Assembly: GCA_021390615.1 (NCBI GenBank)
Contig: JAJEJU010000024.1
Location: forward strand, 1,612,001 to 1,676,000
Direction: 5' to 3'
Length of the DNA stretch: 64,000 bases
Source: Rhodanobacteraceae bacterium ZG21-1
GTDB taxonomy: Bacteria > Pseudomonadota > Gammaproteobacteria > Xanthomonadales > Rhodanobacteraceae
In this document: positions 29,648 to 40,574 of the stretch, one piece after another
Position numbering within the stretch: position 1 is the stretch's first letter
How the letters are laid out: every line of letters starts with the position of its first letter
Translations under genes and position numbers: made by a program
The notes under the pieces: generated by a model
What the model was told of the DNA's origin: nothing
The model's input: the letters and a program-made list of their open reading frames with translations, nothing else
Databases searched by the model: none

Positions 29648-32600
29648 TCAGGCGGCGCCGGCGAGTTTAGCGGCTTCGGCAAGATCCACCTGCACCAGAC
29701 GCGATACGCCGGCCTCGCGCATGGTAACGCCGCACAGCTGGGTAGCGGCCTCCATGGTGGCCTTGTTGTGGCTGACGAAGATGAACTGCACCTTCTCGCT
29801 CATTTCCCTGACCATGTTGGAGAAGCGTCCGACGTTGGCCTCGTCCAGCGGCGCGTCCACCTCGTCGAGCAGGCAGAACGGCGCCGGGTTGAGGCCGAAG
29901 ATCGAGAACACCAGCGACACCGCGGTCAGCGCCTTCTCGCCGCCGGAGAGCAGCGAGATGTTGGACACGCGCTTGCCGGGCGGACGCGCCATGATCGCCA
30001 CGCCGGTGTCGAGCAGGTCGTCGCCGGTCAGCTCCAGGTAGGCGTGGCCGCCGCCGAACAGGCGCGGGAACAGCTCCTGCACGCCAGTGTTGACCTTGTC
30101 GAAGGTTTCCTTGAAGCGCTGGCGGGTCTCGCGGTCGATCTTCTTGATCGCGTTCTCCAGCGTCTCCATGGCGCTGGTCAGGTCGGCCAGCTGGTTGTCG
30201 AGGTAGGTCTTGCGCTCGCTCTGCTCGGCGTGCTCCTGGATCGCCGCCAGGTTCACCGGCTCCAGCCGCGCGATCTTCTGCGCCAGATCGGCCAGCTGGC
30301 TGCGCCACTGGGCGGCGTCGACCTGCTCGGGCAGTTCGGCCAGCAGCGGCTCCAGCTCCAGCCCCGAGGCGATGATGGCGTCGGCCAGCTGCTGCGCGCG
30401 CAGCTGCAGGGCCTGCGCGGCCAGGCGCTTCTCGGACAGGCTTTCGCGCAAGGCGGCCAGACCCTGTTCGGCGCGCTGGCGATCCTGTTCCAGGCGGCGG
30501 AATTCGGCGTCGCAATCCTCCAGCGCGCGGCGCGCCTCCACCAGCTGCCGGTCCACCAGCAGGCGCTGGTCGAGGTAGGTCTGGCGCTCGGCCTCGAGCT
30601 CGGCGATTGGATCGGTGCCGGCGGCGAGCTGTTCGGCGATCTCGTTGCGGCGCGCCTCGATCTGGCGGATCTGCGTGTCCAGGCGTGCCAGCGCCTGCTC
30701 CAGCGAGGCCAGCGCGGAACGCTTGGATTCCATCGACAGCGCCAGCGAATGCGCCTGGTCGGCAGCCTCGCGCGCGTTCATGCGCGCTTCCTCGCGCGCC
30801 TCCAGCAGCGCACGCCGTTCGTTTTCCAGCTCGCGTCGCTGGTCTTCCAGGTCGCCCATGTGGCCGACCGATTCATCCAGGCGCGCGCGCGCCTCGCGGG
30901 TCTGCGACTGCAGCTCGTCCATCTGCCCGGCCAGCTCGCCCAGCTCGGCGGCAACCTTCTCGGACCGCGCGCGCGCGGTTTCGACTTTGCCGCGATGACT
31001 CTGCAACTGACCGGCCAGCTCGGACTGGCGGCGATGCGCGTTGTACAGCTCGCGCTGGGCGTCGTCGCGGGCGCGCTCGGTCTCGAACTTGCTGGCGCGC
31101 AGCGATTCGAGCTGCTCGGTGGCCTCCTCGATGCGCGCTTCCAGGCTGGCCACCTGCTCGCCCAGCGTGCGGATCTCGCGCTCGCGCGCCAGCACGCCGA
31201 CCTGGTTGCCCTGCGCGCGGCGCACCCGCGCCCACTGCGGCGCCAGCCACTCGCCGCCGCGCGTGATGATCGACTGCTGCGGCCTCAGCGCAGCCACGCG
31301 CTGGCGCGCTTCGTCCAGGGTCTCGGCCGCCTGCACCTGGGCCAGCAGGCTCAGCGCTGCGGCCGGACCGCGCACGCGCGCGGCCAGCGTGCCGGCCTCA
31401 CCCTGCCCGCCTTCGGCGGCGTCCAGCAAGGCTAGGTCGGCTTCGCCGAGATTGCCGAATTCGGCGGCCAGGTTCAGCGGGCCGTCCACCAGCACGCCAT
31501 CGAGCAGGCCGGCCAGCACGGTTTCGACCGCGGCTTCCCAGCCGGCCTCGACCTGCAGCGCCTCGCCCAGCCGGCGCGCCTTGCCCAGGCCCAGCCGCGC
31601 CAGCCAGCCACTGGCAGCGCTTTCTTCCTGCCCCAGCGCGGCATGCTGCAGGGCTTCCAGCGAAGCCTGGCGGCCGCGCGCGCTCTGCAGCTGCTGGCGT
31701 GCTTCGTTGAGCACGCCCTGCAGCTGGCGTTCCTCGTCCTGCACGCGCTCGTAGTCCAGCTTGTGCTGATCGAGCAATCCGCCGAGCGTCTCCACCCGCT
31801 CGCGCTGCGCCTCGTGCTCGCCGTGCAACTGCTCGGCGGCGCTGTCCAGCGCGGCCACGTCGGTGGCCTTGTGTTCGTTCTCCAGCGCCTCGCGGCGCTT
31901 GCCCAGGTCGATGGCCTGGCGATCCAGGTAGTTCAGGCGGGTGCGCTCCACCTCGGCGGCGCGGCTGGACTCGCCGGCGGTGCGGGTATGCGTGTCCCAG
32001 CGCTGCTGCCAGTCGGCCAGCTTGGTTTCGGTGGCGCGCTGCGCTTCGGCCGTGTCGTCCTGCATCTGCTGCAGGGCTTCCAGGCGTGGCTCGCCTTCGG
32101 CCAGAGCCAGCCGCAGCGCCTCGCTCTGTTCGCGGTCGGTGGCGATGTGCGCGGCCAGCTCGGCGTGCTCGCGCCCGGCGTCGGCCTGGGCGCGCTGCAG
32201 CCGCTCGGCAGTCTCGCGGTTGTGGCGCACCTGCTGCTCGACCCGCGCGATGTCGGAGCCGACCTTGTAGACCTCGGCCTGCACCGCGTTGAGGTGCTCG
32301 CTGGCGGAGACATGACGATCGCGCACGCTCTCCAGCTGAGCTTCGATCTGCCGCTGCCCGGCCAGGCGCTTCTCGATCTCGGTCTCGGCCGCCGACAGAC
32401 CCTCGCCTTCGCCTTCGTGCCGGCTCTTCAGGTCGCGGTATTCCAGCGCGCGCAGCTCGGCCTCCTTGCGGGTCTGCTCTTCCTTGAAGGCCTTCCAGCG
32501 CTCGGCCGCACGGGCCTGGCGGTTGAGGTGTTCAAGCTGCTTGTCCACTTCTTCGCGCACGTCGCGCACGCGATCGAGGTTCTCGCGCGTCGCCTTGATG

Positions 32601-33148
32601 CGGCTCTCGGTTTCCTTGCGCCGCTCCTTGTACTTGGAGATGCCGGCGGCCTCTTCCAGGTGCATGCGCAGCTCTTCGGGGTGCGCCTCGATGATCTGGC
32701 TGATCATGCCCTGCTCGATGATCGAGTAGCTGCGCGGGCCCAGCCCGGTGCCCAGGAACAGGTCGGTGATGTCGCGGCGGCGGCAGCGCGCGCCGTTGAG
32801 GAAGTACGCCGACTGGCCGTCGCGGGTGACCTGGCGCTTCACCGAGATCTCGGCGTACTGGCCGTACTCGCCCTGGATGGTGCCGTCGGCGTTGTCGAAG
32901 ATCAGCTCGACCGTGGCCTGCCCCACCGGCTTGCGCGCGTTGGAGCCGGAGAAAATCACGTCGGTCAAGGAATCGCCGCGCAGCCGGCTGGCCGCGCTCT
33001 CGCCCATCACCCAGCGGATCGCGTCGATGATGTTCGACTTGCCGCAGCCATTGGGGCCGACCACGCCGGTCATATTGGTGGGCAGGTGCAGGGTCGTCGG
33101 ATCGACGAACGACTTGAAGCCGGCGAGTTTGATCGTGGTCAGGCGCAT
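29648..33148 (-). CDS. smc: Chromosome segregation protein SMC
   Basis: 1166 residues. The N-terminal head has Walker A 'GPNGCGKSN' (residues 31-39). A long coiled coil follows, interrupted by the hinge near residues 520-650 (Gly-rich, less charged). The C-terminal head has the ABC signature 'NISLLSGGEKALTAVSL' and Walker B 'FCLLDEVDAPLDEANVGRF'. The ATPase organises and separates chromosomes. It is the classical SMC, not MukB, fitting a xanthomonad-type organism. The upstream 266 bases include an AT-rich promoter-like patch. Confidence 0.97.
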   Translation of the reverse strand: MRLTTIKLAGFKSFVDPTTLHLPTNMTGVVGPNGCGKSNIIDAIRWVMGESAASRLRGDSLTDVIFSGSNARKPVGQATVELIFDNADGTIQGEYGQYAEISVKRQVTRDGQSAYFLNGARCRRRDITDLFLGTGLGPRSYSIIEQGMISQIIEAHPEELRMHLEEAAGISKYKERRKETESRIKATRENLDRVRDVREEVDKQLEHLNRQARAAERWKAFKEEQTRKEAELRALEYRDLKSRHEGEGEGLSAAETEIEKRLAGQRQIEAQLESVRDRHVSASEHLNAVQAEVYKVGSDIARVEQQVRHNRETAERLQRAQADAGREHAELAAHIATDREQSEALRLALAEGEPRLEALQQMQDDTAEAQRATETKLADWQQRWDTHTRTAGESSRAAEVERTRLNYLDRQAIDLGKRREALENEHKATDVAALDSAAEQLHGEHEAQRERVETLGGLLDQHKLDYERVQDEERQLQGVLNEARQQLQSARGRQASLEALQHAALGQEESAASGWLARLGLGKARRLGEALQVEAGWEAAVETVLAGLLDGVLVDGPLNLAAEFGNLGEADLALLDAAEGGQGEAGTLAARVRGPAAALSLLAQVQAAETLDEARQRVAALRPQQSIITRGGEWLAPQWARVRRAQGNQVGVLAREREIRTLGEQVASLEARIEEATEQLESLRASKFETERARDDAQRELYNAHRRQSELAGQLQSHRGKVETARARSEKVAAELGELAGQMDELQSQTREARARLDESVGHMGDLEDQRRELENERRALLEAREEARMNAREAADQAHSLALSMESKRSALASLEQALARLDTQIRQIEARRNEIAEQLAAGTDPIAELEAERQTYLDQRLLVDRQLVEARRALEDCDAEFRRLEQDRQRAEQGLAALRESLSEKRLAAQALQLRAQQLADAIIASGLELEPLLAELPEQVDAAQWRSQLADLAQKIARLEPVNLAAIQEHAEQSERKTYLDNQLADLTSAMETLENAIKKIDRETRQRFKETFDKVNTGVQELFPRLFGGGHAYLELTGDDLLDTGVAIMARPPGKRVSNISLLSGGEKALTAVSLVFSIFGLNPAPFCLLDEVDAPLDEANVGRFSNMVREMSEKVQFIFVSHNKATMEAATQLCGVTMREAGVSRLVQVDLAEAAKLAGAA

Positions 33149-33243
33149 GCAGTCATCAGCGGCGAAGGGGTCGAAGCCCGGAGCCCGGGCGATGGGTCAC
33201 TGTGCCAAACGCAGCCCCCTGTCGCAATGCGTTCTCACAATAG

Positions 33244-33259
33244 ATTTCACTTTTGAAAT
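33244..33259. promoter_or_regulatory. AT-rich inverted repeat upstream of smc
   Basis: ATTTCA-CTTT-TGAAAT, a perfect 6-bp inverted repeat inside the most AT-rich 60 bases of this region (33238-33300), about 100 bases upstream of the smc start. It probably marks the smc promoter and may be a regulator site. Confidence 0.35.
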
Positions 33260-33414
33260 ATTACATAAACCAATGTTATGAAAAGGCTTATGCCGAACTG
33301 CCTCAGATCGATTCCGGGCGAGTGCCGCCGCGCACGGGCGTCGACCGGGCGAATTGGTCAAAAAACAAGCAGCCCAGTACACGGCGGTGACACCAGCGAT
33401 GCCTGGCGCGGTGA

Positions 33415-33666
33415 CTACTCGCCCGGCGCCTTGGCGTCGATGGACAGGGCGTGGATGCCGTTATCCATCAGGCCCCGAAGAGCCGCATAGATCAGCCGAT
33501 GGCGCTGGATCGAGAGCTGGCCGGCGAATGCCGCGCTGACGATGCGCACGTGGAAATGCCCCTTCCCTTCATTGGCATGGCCTGCGTGCTTGTGGCCCTC
33601 GTCCAGCACCTCGAGCACCTCGGGGGCTAGCCCCTGCTGCAGGCGCTCGCGGATCTGCTCGACCAT
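33415..33666 (-). CDS. bolA: BolA family protein
   Basis: 83 residues, a complete BolA domain: 'IRERLQQGLAPEVLEVLDEG', then 'HAGHANEGKGHFHVRIVSAAF', then 'QRHRLIYAALRGLMDNGIHALSI'. The conserved His residues for iron-sulfur ligation with a monothiol glutaredoxin are present. BolA proteins act in iron-sulfur trafficking and envelope or division control. It begins five bases after the YciI-like stop, so the two are one operon. Confidence 0.9.
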   Translation of the reverse strand: MVEQIRERLQQGLAPEVLEVLDEGHKHAGHANEGKGHFHVRIVSAAFAGQLSIQRHRLIYAALRGLMDNGIHALSIDAKAPGE

Positions 33667-33671
33667 CGCGC

Positions 33672-33971
33672 TCACGGCAGCGCCTTGCGGAACGGCTTGA
33701 CGCTGACGTCGGCATAGACCCCGGCGGCAACGTAGGGGTCGTCCTTGGCCCAGGCCTCGGCATCGGCCAGAGAGGGAAATTCCGCCAGGATCAGGCTGCC
33801 GGTGAAACCGGCCGGACCCGGATCTTCCGCGTCGATGGCCGGAAACGGGCCGGCCAGCAGCAGGCGACCCTCGCCCAGCAGCTTCTGCAGGCGCTCGATG
33901 TGCGCCGGACGCACAGCCTTGCGCTTTTCCAGGGAATCGGGAACGTCGGTGCCGACGATGGCGTACCACAT
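33672..33971 (-). CDS. YciI family protein
   Basis: 99 residues with the YciI pattern: '[20 protein letters not shown]', '[23 protein letters not shown]', '[23 protein letters not shown]' and '[10 protein letters not shown]', with the conserved His and Asp of the ferredoxin-like fold. The precise reaction is unknown for most members. GGAG lies about eight bases upstream of the ATG. First gene of a two-gene operon with bolA, an arrangement also found in other proteobacteria. Confidence 0.9.
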   Translation of the reverse strand: MWYAIVGTDVPDSLEKRKAVRPAHIERLQKLLGEGRLLLAGPFPAIDAEDPGPAGFTGSLILAEFPSLADAEAWAKDDPYVAAGVYADVSVKPFRKALP

Positions 33972-34106
33972 TGCAGCGGCTCCTACGAAAGGAAACACAG
34001 AATTGTAACCGACCGCGGCGACCGCCACCCGGCCTTGCATTCGCCACGGCGGCGCCCATCTGGCCGAGCAGGCCGGCCGCACGGCGGGACGAGGAAGGAG
34101 ACGGAT

Positions 34107-34745
34107 GTGAGCCTGTGGAACGAATTTGTCGCATGCATGGCCCAGGCGCTCACCGCCCTGGCGCATGGGCTGGGCAACAGCTACGGTCTGGCGATCATCG
34201 CGATGGCACTGCTGGTGCGATTGCTGTTGCTGCCCTGGACCTTGCGCGCCGCCGAGCAGGCCTGGCGGCAGCGCCAGGCGATGGAGGCGCTGAAACCCAA
34301 GCTCGAAGCCCTGGCCAAGCGCCACGCCGATGACCCGGTCGCCCACGCCACCGCCATGCAGGCCCTCTATCGCGAACACGGCGTCGGCGCCGGCATGGGC
34401 AGCGGCCTGCTGACCGCCCTGGTGCAGGCGCCGCTGGGCCTGGGCGTGTACAGCGCGATTCGCCAGGGGTTGGCCGGCGCCGGCTCCTTTCTGTGGATTC
34501 CGCGGCTGGCGCGACCGGACCTGCTGCTGGCCTTCGTGGTCGCGGCGCTGAGCTACGCCGCGATCGCGCTCAATCCAGCCATGTCGGCGCAGGCGAAGAC
34601 CCTGCTCCAGCTATTACCGGTGCTGGTGTCCTTCATCGTGGTCTGGCATGCGGCGGCGGGGCTAGGCCTCTACTGGGCTGCCTCCAGCTCGGTCAACCTG
34701 CTGCAGTCGGCGATGCTGCGCCGACGCCTGCGCGCCATCCACTGA
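34107..34745 (+). CDS. Short YidC/Oxa1-family membrane insertase homologue
   Basis: 212 residues with five or so hydrophobic segments and the YidC core pattern: '[17 protein letters not shown]' with the conserved groove Arg, a charged cytoplasmic hairpin ('[19 protein letters not shown]'), '[30 protein letters not shown]' (split here as one region), and two C-terminal spans. It lacks the large periplasmic domain of the main proteobacterial YidC (about 550 residues), so it is a second, Bacillus-like short form. It starts with GTG, chosen because AAGGAG lies six bases upstream. Its role may be insertion of particular small membrane proteins. Confidence 0.82.
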   Translation: MSLWNEFVACMAQALTALAHGLGNSYGLAIIAMALLVRLLLLPWTLRAAEQAWRQRQAMEALKPKLEALAKRHADDPVAHATAMQALYREHGVGAGMGSGLLTALVQAPLGLGVYSAIRQGLAGAGSFLWIPRLARPDLLLAFVVAALSYAAIALNPAMSAQAKTLLQLLPVLVSFIVVWHAAAGLGLYWAASSSVNLLQSAMLRRRLRAIH

Positions 34746-34760
34746 GGCGAAGCCCAAAGC

Positions 34761-34786
34761 AAAGCCCCGGCATGTACCGGGGCTTT
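34761..34786. terminator. Bidirectional terminator between the YidC-like gene and lysS
   Basis: Perfect 10-bp stem AAAGCCCCGG / CCGGGGCTTT with a 6-base loop between two convergent stops. Each strand ends the stem in TTT, so it can serve both genes. Confidence 0.75.
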
Positions 34787-34818
34787 GGGGGTAAAGCGCA
34801 GCGCGACCAGGCTTCCGA

Positions 34819-36336
<1,518 letters not shown>

Positions 36337-36409
36337 GATGATTCCGGTGGTGGGGTCCTGCGTGGGCACGGCAGGCGCCGGGTGGTGATTTCTGCTGATT
36401 GCCGAACAG

Positions 36410-37525
36410 CTAGTTGCCGAACAGCGCGGGGTCGTGTTTCTTCAGCACGCTGTAGGGAATGATGGACCAGTCGGGGTCGTCGCAGCTGCGCTCGACGCGG
36501 GCGAAGTACGCGCCGACATAGAGGCCCTTGGCAGTCAGGTACCAGGGACCGCCGTCCCATACGCCGGGGTCGGTGAAGTCGCAGCCGTCATCGCCTTGCT
36601 TCGTCATCTGCTGCGGGTACAGGCGCTGGAACAGCTTGACCACCGCCGGCGCGAACACCTGCTCGCGATAGCTGCGCAAGGCGTCGGAATCGGCCGCCGG
36701 CTTCGCGCCGCTGCCCAGCCAGTACAGGTCTTCCGGGCCAAGCTCCTGGCCGGAGCGCGCATCGATGATGGTGCCGCTGGTGGCGAAATCCGGATGGGCC
36801 GCGCCGGCGCAGTCCCAGCTGCTGGAGATGCTGTAGCTGACGAAGCGCTCGCTCAGGTAATGGCTCGCCACCCGCATCGATTCGGTCCCCGAGCCGCCAT
36901 CGCTGCTGGCACAGCCGAAGTAGCCGGACACGCTGCCGTAGAAGTCGCGGTCGATGATGCGGTTGATGCCGGCCATGGCCGATTCGGAATAGCCGCCAAT
37001 CACGTGGAACATGGAAATGCCGGACAGCGATTCCTTGAACCATTGGATCTGGTACTTGCCGTCGACCGTTTCCTTCTTGCCGTCGACGAACTTCAGGCCG
37101 GTCAGCTGCAGCTTCTCGTAGGCGGAGCGCGTCTTGAGCTGCAGATCGGGCCGGGGATCGGCCACCGAGCCCGGATCGACCACGTGCAGCTCGACCGGCA
37201 AGACCGGCCCCTGGTCGGTCTTGAAGCTGCCCCTGAAGCCGCCGTCGATCTTGCTCAAGGCGAACTGGTCGGTCTTGGCACCGTCCATGTCGAACACGCC
37301 CGACTTCAACGTATAGGTCTGCTGCTCGAGGCTGCCGTGCAGCGGAATGCCTTGCTTGTGCTTTTCGTAGAAGTAATCGCCGGACAAGCTGTTGCCGTCG
37401 GTATCCAGCTGCATCACCACCGGATACTTGCCCACCGTGCCGCGCAGCAGCAGGTTCTCCGCATGCGCGCCCGCCACGGCCAGGCCGGCCAGCAGCAAAC
37501 CCAGCAGGCGTGAACGCAGCCTCAT
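36410..37525 (-). CDS. Exported protein of unknown function
   Basis: 371 residues with a clear signal peptide ('[20 protein letters not shown]', cleavage A-E near residue 22). The mature part opens with '[29 protein letters not shown]', a pattern typical of small beta-rich periplasmic proteins in this group; that run is quoted only as a region. Later segments are Cys-containing ('[11 protein letters not shown]', '[10 protein letters not shown]', '[10 protein letters not shown]', 'RSCDDPDW'), suggesting disulfides. AAGGAG lies eight bases before the ATG. Inserted between prfB and lysS on the same strand. Family not recognised. Confidence 0.75.
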   Translation of the reverse strand: MRLRSRLLGLLLAGLAVAGAHAENLLLRGTVGKYPVVMQLDTDGNSLSGDYFYEKHKQGIPLHGSLEQQTYTLKSGVFDMDGAKTDQFALSKIDGGFRGSFKTDQGPVLPVELHVVDPGSVADPRPDLQLKTRSAYEKLQLTGLKFVDGKKETVDGKYQIQWFKESLSGISMFHVIGGYSESAMAGINRIIDRDFYGSVSGYFGCASSDGGSGTESMRVASHYLSERFVSYSISSSWDCAGAAHPDFATSGTIIDARSGQELGPEDLYWLGSGAKPAADSDALRSYREQVFAPAVVKLFQRLYPQQMTKQGDDGCDFTDPGVWDGGPWYLTAKGLYVGAYFARVERSCDDPDWSIIPYSVLKKHDPALFGN

Positions 37526-37599
37526 CTCAGCTCTCCTTGCGCGACGGGGCAGCCGGATGCCGCCCCGCCCGTACCGATGCCCCGATGGCGCATCGCCGC

Positions 37600-38725
37600 T
37601 CACGCATCGATGCGCTTGGCGCCGGCATCGAGGCCCGCCTTCAGGCTGCCTTCCACGAACTCGTCGAGATCGCCGTCCAGCACTTTCTGCGTATCCGAGC
37701 GCTCGATGCCGGTGCGCAGATCCTTGATGCGGCTCTGGTCCAGCACGTAGTTGCGGATCTGGCTGCCCCAGCCGATGTCGGACTTGGTCGCTTCCAGCGC
37801 GTCCTTCTCGGCGTTGCGCTTCTGCACCTCGATCTCGTAGAGCTTGGCCTTCAGCATCTTCATCGCGCGGTCGCGGTTGGCGTGCTGGCTGCGCTCGGTC
37901 TGGCAGGCCACCACCACGCCGCTGGGCACGTGGGTGATGCGCACCGCCGACTCGGTCTTGTTGACGTGCTGGCCGCCTGCGCCCGATGAGCGGTACACGT
38001 CGGTCTTCAAGTCGGCCGGGTTGATCTCGATGTCGATGTCGTCGTCGACTTCGGGCGAGACGAACACCGAGGTGAAACTGGTGTGCCGGCGGTTGTCCGA
38101 ATCGAACGGACTCTTGCGCACCAGGCGATGCACGCCGATCTCGGTCTTCAGCCAGCCATAGGCGTAATCGCCCTCGACGCGGAAGGTGGCCGACTTGATC
38201 CCGGCCACGTCGCCGTCGCTGGCTTCCATCAGCTCGGTCTTCCAGCCACGCGACTCGCACCAGCGCAGGTACATGCGCAGCAGCATCTCGGCCCAGTCCT
38301 GCGCCTCGGTGCCACCGGCGCCGGCCTGGATGTCCACGAAGGCGTTGGACGAATCCATCTTGCCGGAGAACATGCGCTGGAATTCCAGCTTGCCCACGCG
38401 GGCATCCAGCGCGGCCACGTCGGCCTCCACCGAGCGCACGGTGTCCTCGTCGCCGTCGGCGGCGGCCATCTCGAGCAGCTCGCCCGCGTCGGCCAGGCCG
38501 CCGGTGATGCCGTCGATGCCGCTGACAATGGTTTCCAGGCGGGCGCGTTCGCGGCCCAGTTCCTGCGCGCGCGGCGGATCATCCCACACGGTGGGGCTTT
38601 CCAGTTCGCGGCTTACTTCTTCCAGACGCTCACGCTTGGTGGCGTAGTCAAAGATACCCCCTAAGCGACTCGATGCGGCCCTTGAGGTCCGCGATCTGCG
38701 CCAGGATCGGATTGGTCTCGATCAT
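37600..38725 (-). CDS. prfB: Peptide chain release factor 2, with programmed +1 frameshift
   Basis: 374 residues when the frameshift is applied. A 25-codon first frame starts at ATG 38725 ([10 protein letters not shown]...) and ends at TGA 38650-38648. The main frame resumes at GAC 38649 and runs to 37600. The main frame has the tripeptide SPF ('[12 protein letters not shown]') that reads UGA/UAA and the catalytic '[13 protein letters not shown]'. RF2 ends translation at UGA and UAA. Low RF2 makes its own UGA be read slowly, favouring the shift and more RF2. An uninterrupted ORF of 329 residues (from 38589) is only the truncated second frame. Confidence 0.97.
38647..38662 (-). promoter_or_regulatory. 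prfB autoregulatory frameshift site
   Basis: On the minus strand the sequence reads AGGGGG-TAT-CTT-TGA-C. It contains a Shine-Dalgarno-like AGGGGG three bases before the slippery CTT and the in-frame TGA at codon 26. This is the same arrangement and spacing as in E. coli prfB. Confidence 0.95.
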
Positions 38726-38829
38726 GCGATTATCAGGCTGAGTGATGACCACTCAGAGTATCAGATCGCAGGCCGCCTCAGCCAACCGCCGCCGATTCGG
38801 CAGCGGCTGGCCGCAACGCCGCGCAGCGC

Positions 38830-40473
38830 TCACTGCGCCCTGGCGGGAAACGCCTCGCCCAATTCCTTGACCAGCACGCGCTCGTTCTCCGAATAGTCGA
38901 TCGGCACCGTGACCAGGTGCACCCCGCCCTCGGCGAAAGCCGCCTCGAGCGTCGGGGCCAGCCGCGCGATCTCGGTCACCTTGTGGCCTTTGCAGCCGTA
39001 GGAACGCGCATGCAGCTCGAAGTCCGGGTTGCCGAAGGTCATGCCGTAGTCGGGAAAACCGTCCATCGCCTGCTTCCAGCGGATCATGCCGTAGGCGCCG
39101 TCGTCCAGGATCAGCACCACCAGGTTGAGCTTCAGGCGGATCGCCGTCTCCAGCTCCTGGCTGTTCATCATGAAGCCGCCGTCGCCGCACACCGCCAGCA
39201 CACGGCGCTGCGGATACAGCGCGGCGGCCATCATCGCCGAGGGCAGGCCCGCGCCCATGGTCGCCAGCGCGTTGTCCAGCAGCAAGGTATTGGCGACCTG
39301 GGTGCGGTAGTTGCGCGCGAACCAGATCTTGTACATGCCGTTGTCCAGCGCCACGATGCCGTCGGACGGCATCACCTGGCGCACGTCGTGCACGATGCGC
39401 TGCGGCGTGAAGCGATCCTCGGTGGCGCGCTCGCCGATGTGCGCCAGAATGCCTTCGCGCAGCGACAGCAAGGCCTGCGCGTTCGGCAGCTGGCCCTCGA
39501 GACGGTCGGCCAGCAGGGTCAGCGATTCGCCGATGTCGCCGATCACTTCGGTCTGCGGGAAATACACCTGCTCCACATCGGCAGGCAGATAGCCCACATG
39601 GATCACCTGGGGGCCGCCGGGACGCATCATGAAAGGCGGCTTCTCGCACACGTCGTGGCCGATGGTGACGATCAGGTCGGCGCGGTCGATCGCCTCGTGC
39701 ACGTAGTCGCGCTCGGACAGCGCCGCCGTGCCGATGTACAGGCCGGAGCCGCCCGACACCGAACCCTTGCCCATCTGGGTGGTGAAGAACGGGATGCCGA
39801 CGCGCCGCACGAAGCTCGACAGCGCCGCGCTGGAATGCGGCCGCGAGGCGGCGGCGCCGAACATCAGCAGCGGGCGCTGGGCGGCGCGGATCAGCGCGGC
39901 GGCGCGATCCAGCGTGGCCGTGCCGGCCACCGGCCGCTCCAGCGGATGCATCGGCACCAGCGGCACCGCCGGGCACTCCATCGCTGCGATGTCCTCGGGC
40001 AATTCCAGGTGCACCGGGCCGGGCCGCTCTTCCTGGGCGATGCGGAAGGCGTCGCGCACCAGGGTCGGGATCATGGTCGGCGACACGATCTGCCGCGCCG
40101 ACTTGGTCAGCGGCTTCATGGTGTTGACGATGTCGACGATCTGGAACTGCGCCTGCCGGCTGGAGACGATGCCCTTCTGCCCGGTGAGAATGATCATCGG
40201 CATCGCGCCGAGATGCGCATAGGCCGCGCCGGTGGTGAAGTTGAGCGCGCCGGGCCCCAGCGTGGCCAGGCACACGCCCGGCTTGCCGGTGAGGCGGCCG
40301 TAGGTGGCCGCCATGAAGGCCGCGGCCTGCTCGTGGCGGGTCAGGATCAATTTGATCGAGGACTTGCGCAGCGACTCCACCACGTCGAGATTTTCCTCGC
40401 CGGGAATGCCGAAGATGCACTCGACGCCCTCGTTCTCCAGGGCAGCGACGAGAAGATCAGAACCTTTGCTCAT
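38830..40473 (-). CDS. Acetolactate synthase-type thiamine pyrophosphate enzyme (catabolic AlsS/IlvB-like)
   Basis: 547 residues of the TPP enzyme family. The N-terminal domain has the catalytic glutamate in 'LILTRHEQAAAFMA' and 'GVCLATLGPGALNF'. The C-terminal TPP motif is 'CGDGGFMMNSQELETAI' through 'LDDGAYGMI'. It likely condenses two pyruvates to acetolactate. No small regulatory subunit (IlvN/IlvH) follows, which fits a catabolic AlsS-like enzyme rather than the biosynthetic holoenzyme; other TPP carboligases remain possible. GAGGA precedes the start. The aldehyde dehydrogenase gene lies 101 bases upstream on the same strand, so they may be co-expressed. Confidence 0.83.
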   Translation of the reverse strand: MSKGSDLLVAALENEGVECIFGIPGEENLDVVESLRKSSIKLILTRHEQAAAFMAATYGRLTGKPGVCLATLGPGALNFTTGAAYAHLGAMPMIILTGQKGIVSSRQAQFQIVDIVNTMKPLTKSARQIVSPTMIPTLVRDAFRIAQEERPGPVHLELPEDIAAMECPAVPLVPMHPLERPVAGTATLDRAAALIRAAQRPLLMFGAAASRPHSSAALSSFVRRVGIPFFTTQMGKGSVSGGSGLYIGTAALSERDYVHEAIDRADLIVTIGHDVCEKPPFMMRPGGPQVIHVGYLPADVEQVYFPQTEVIGDIGESLTLLADRLEGQLPNAQALLSLREGILAHIGERATEDRFTPQRIVHDVRQVMPSDGIVALDNGMYKIWFARNYRTQVANTLLLDNALATMGAGLPSAMMAAALYPQRRVLAVCGDGGFMMNSQELETAIRLKLNLVVLILDDGAYGMIRWKQAMDGFPDYGMTFGNPDFELHARSYGCKGHKVTEIARLAPTLEAAFAEGGVHLVTVPIDYSENERVLVKELGEAFPARAQ

Positions 40474-40574
40474 GGACGGCGTCCTCGGGATGCGTCAACG
40501 GATGGTAGGGGAAATGACGTGGTGGAAATGGCGTGCGCTAGAAGGCGCGGAGTAAATGGCATGCGACGACCGGC

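Noticed and set aside
37600-38725. prfB as a pseudogene with an early stop
   Set aside because: The TGA lies in the exact programmed frameshift cassette known from functional prfB genes.
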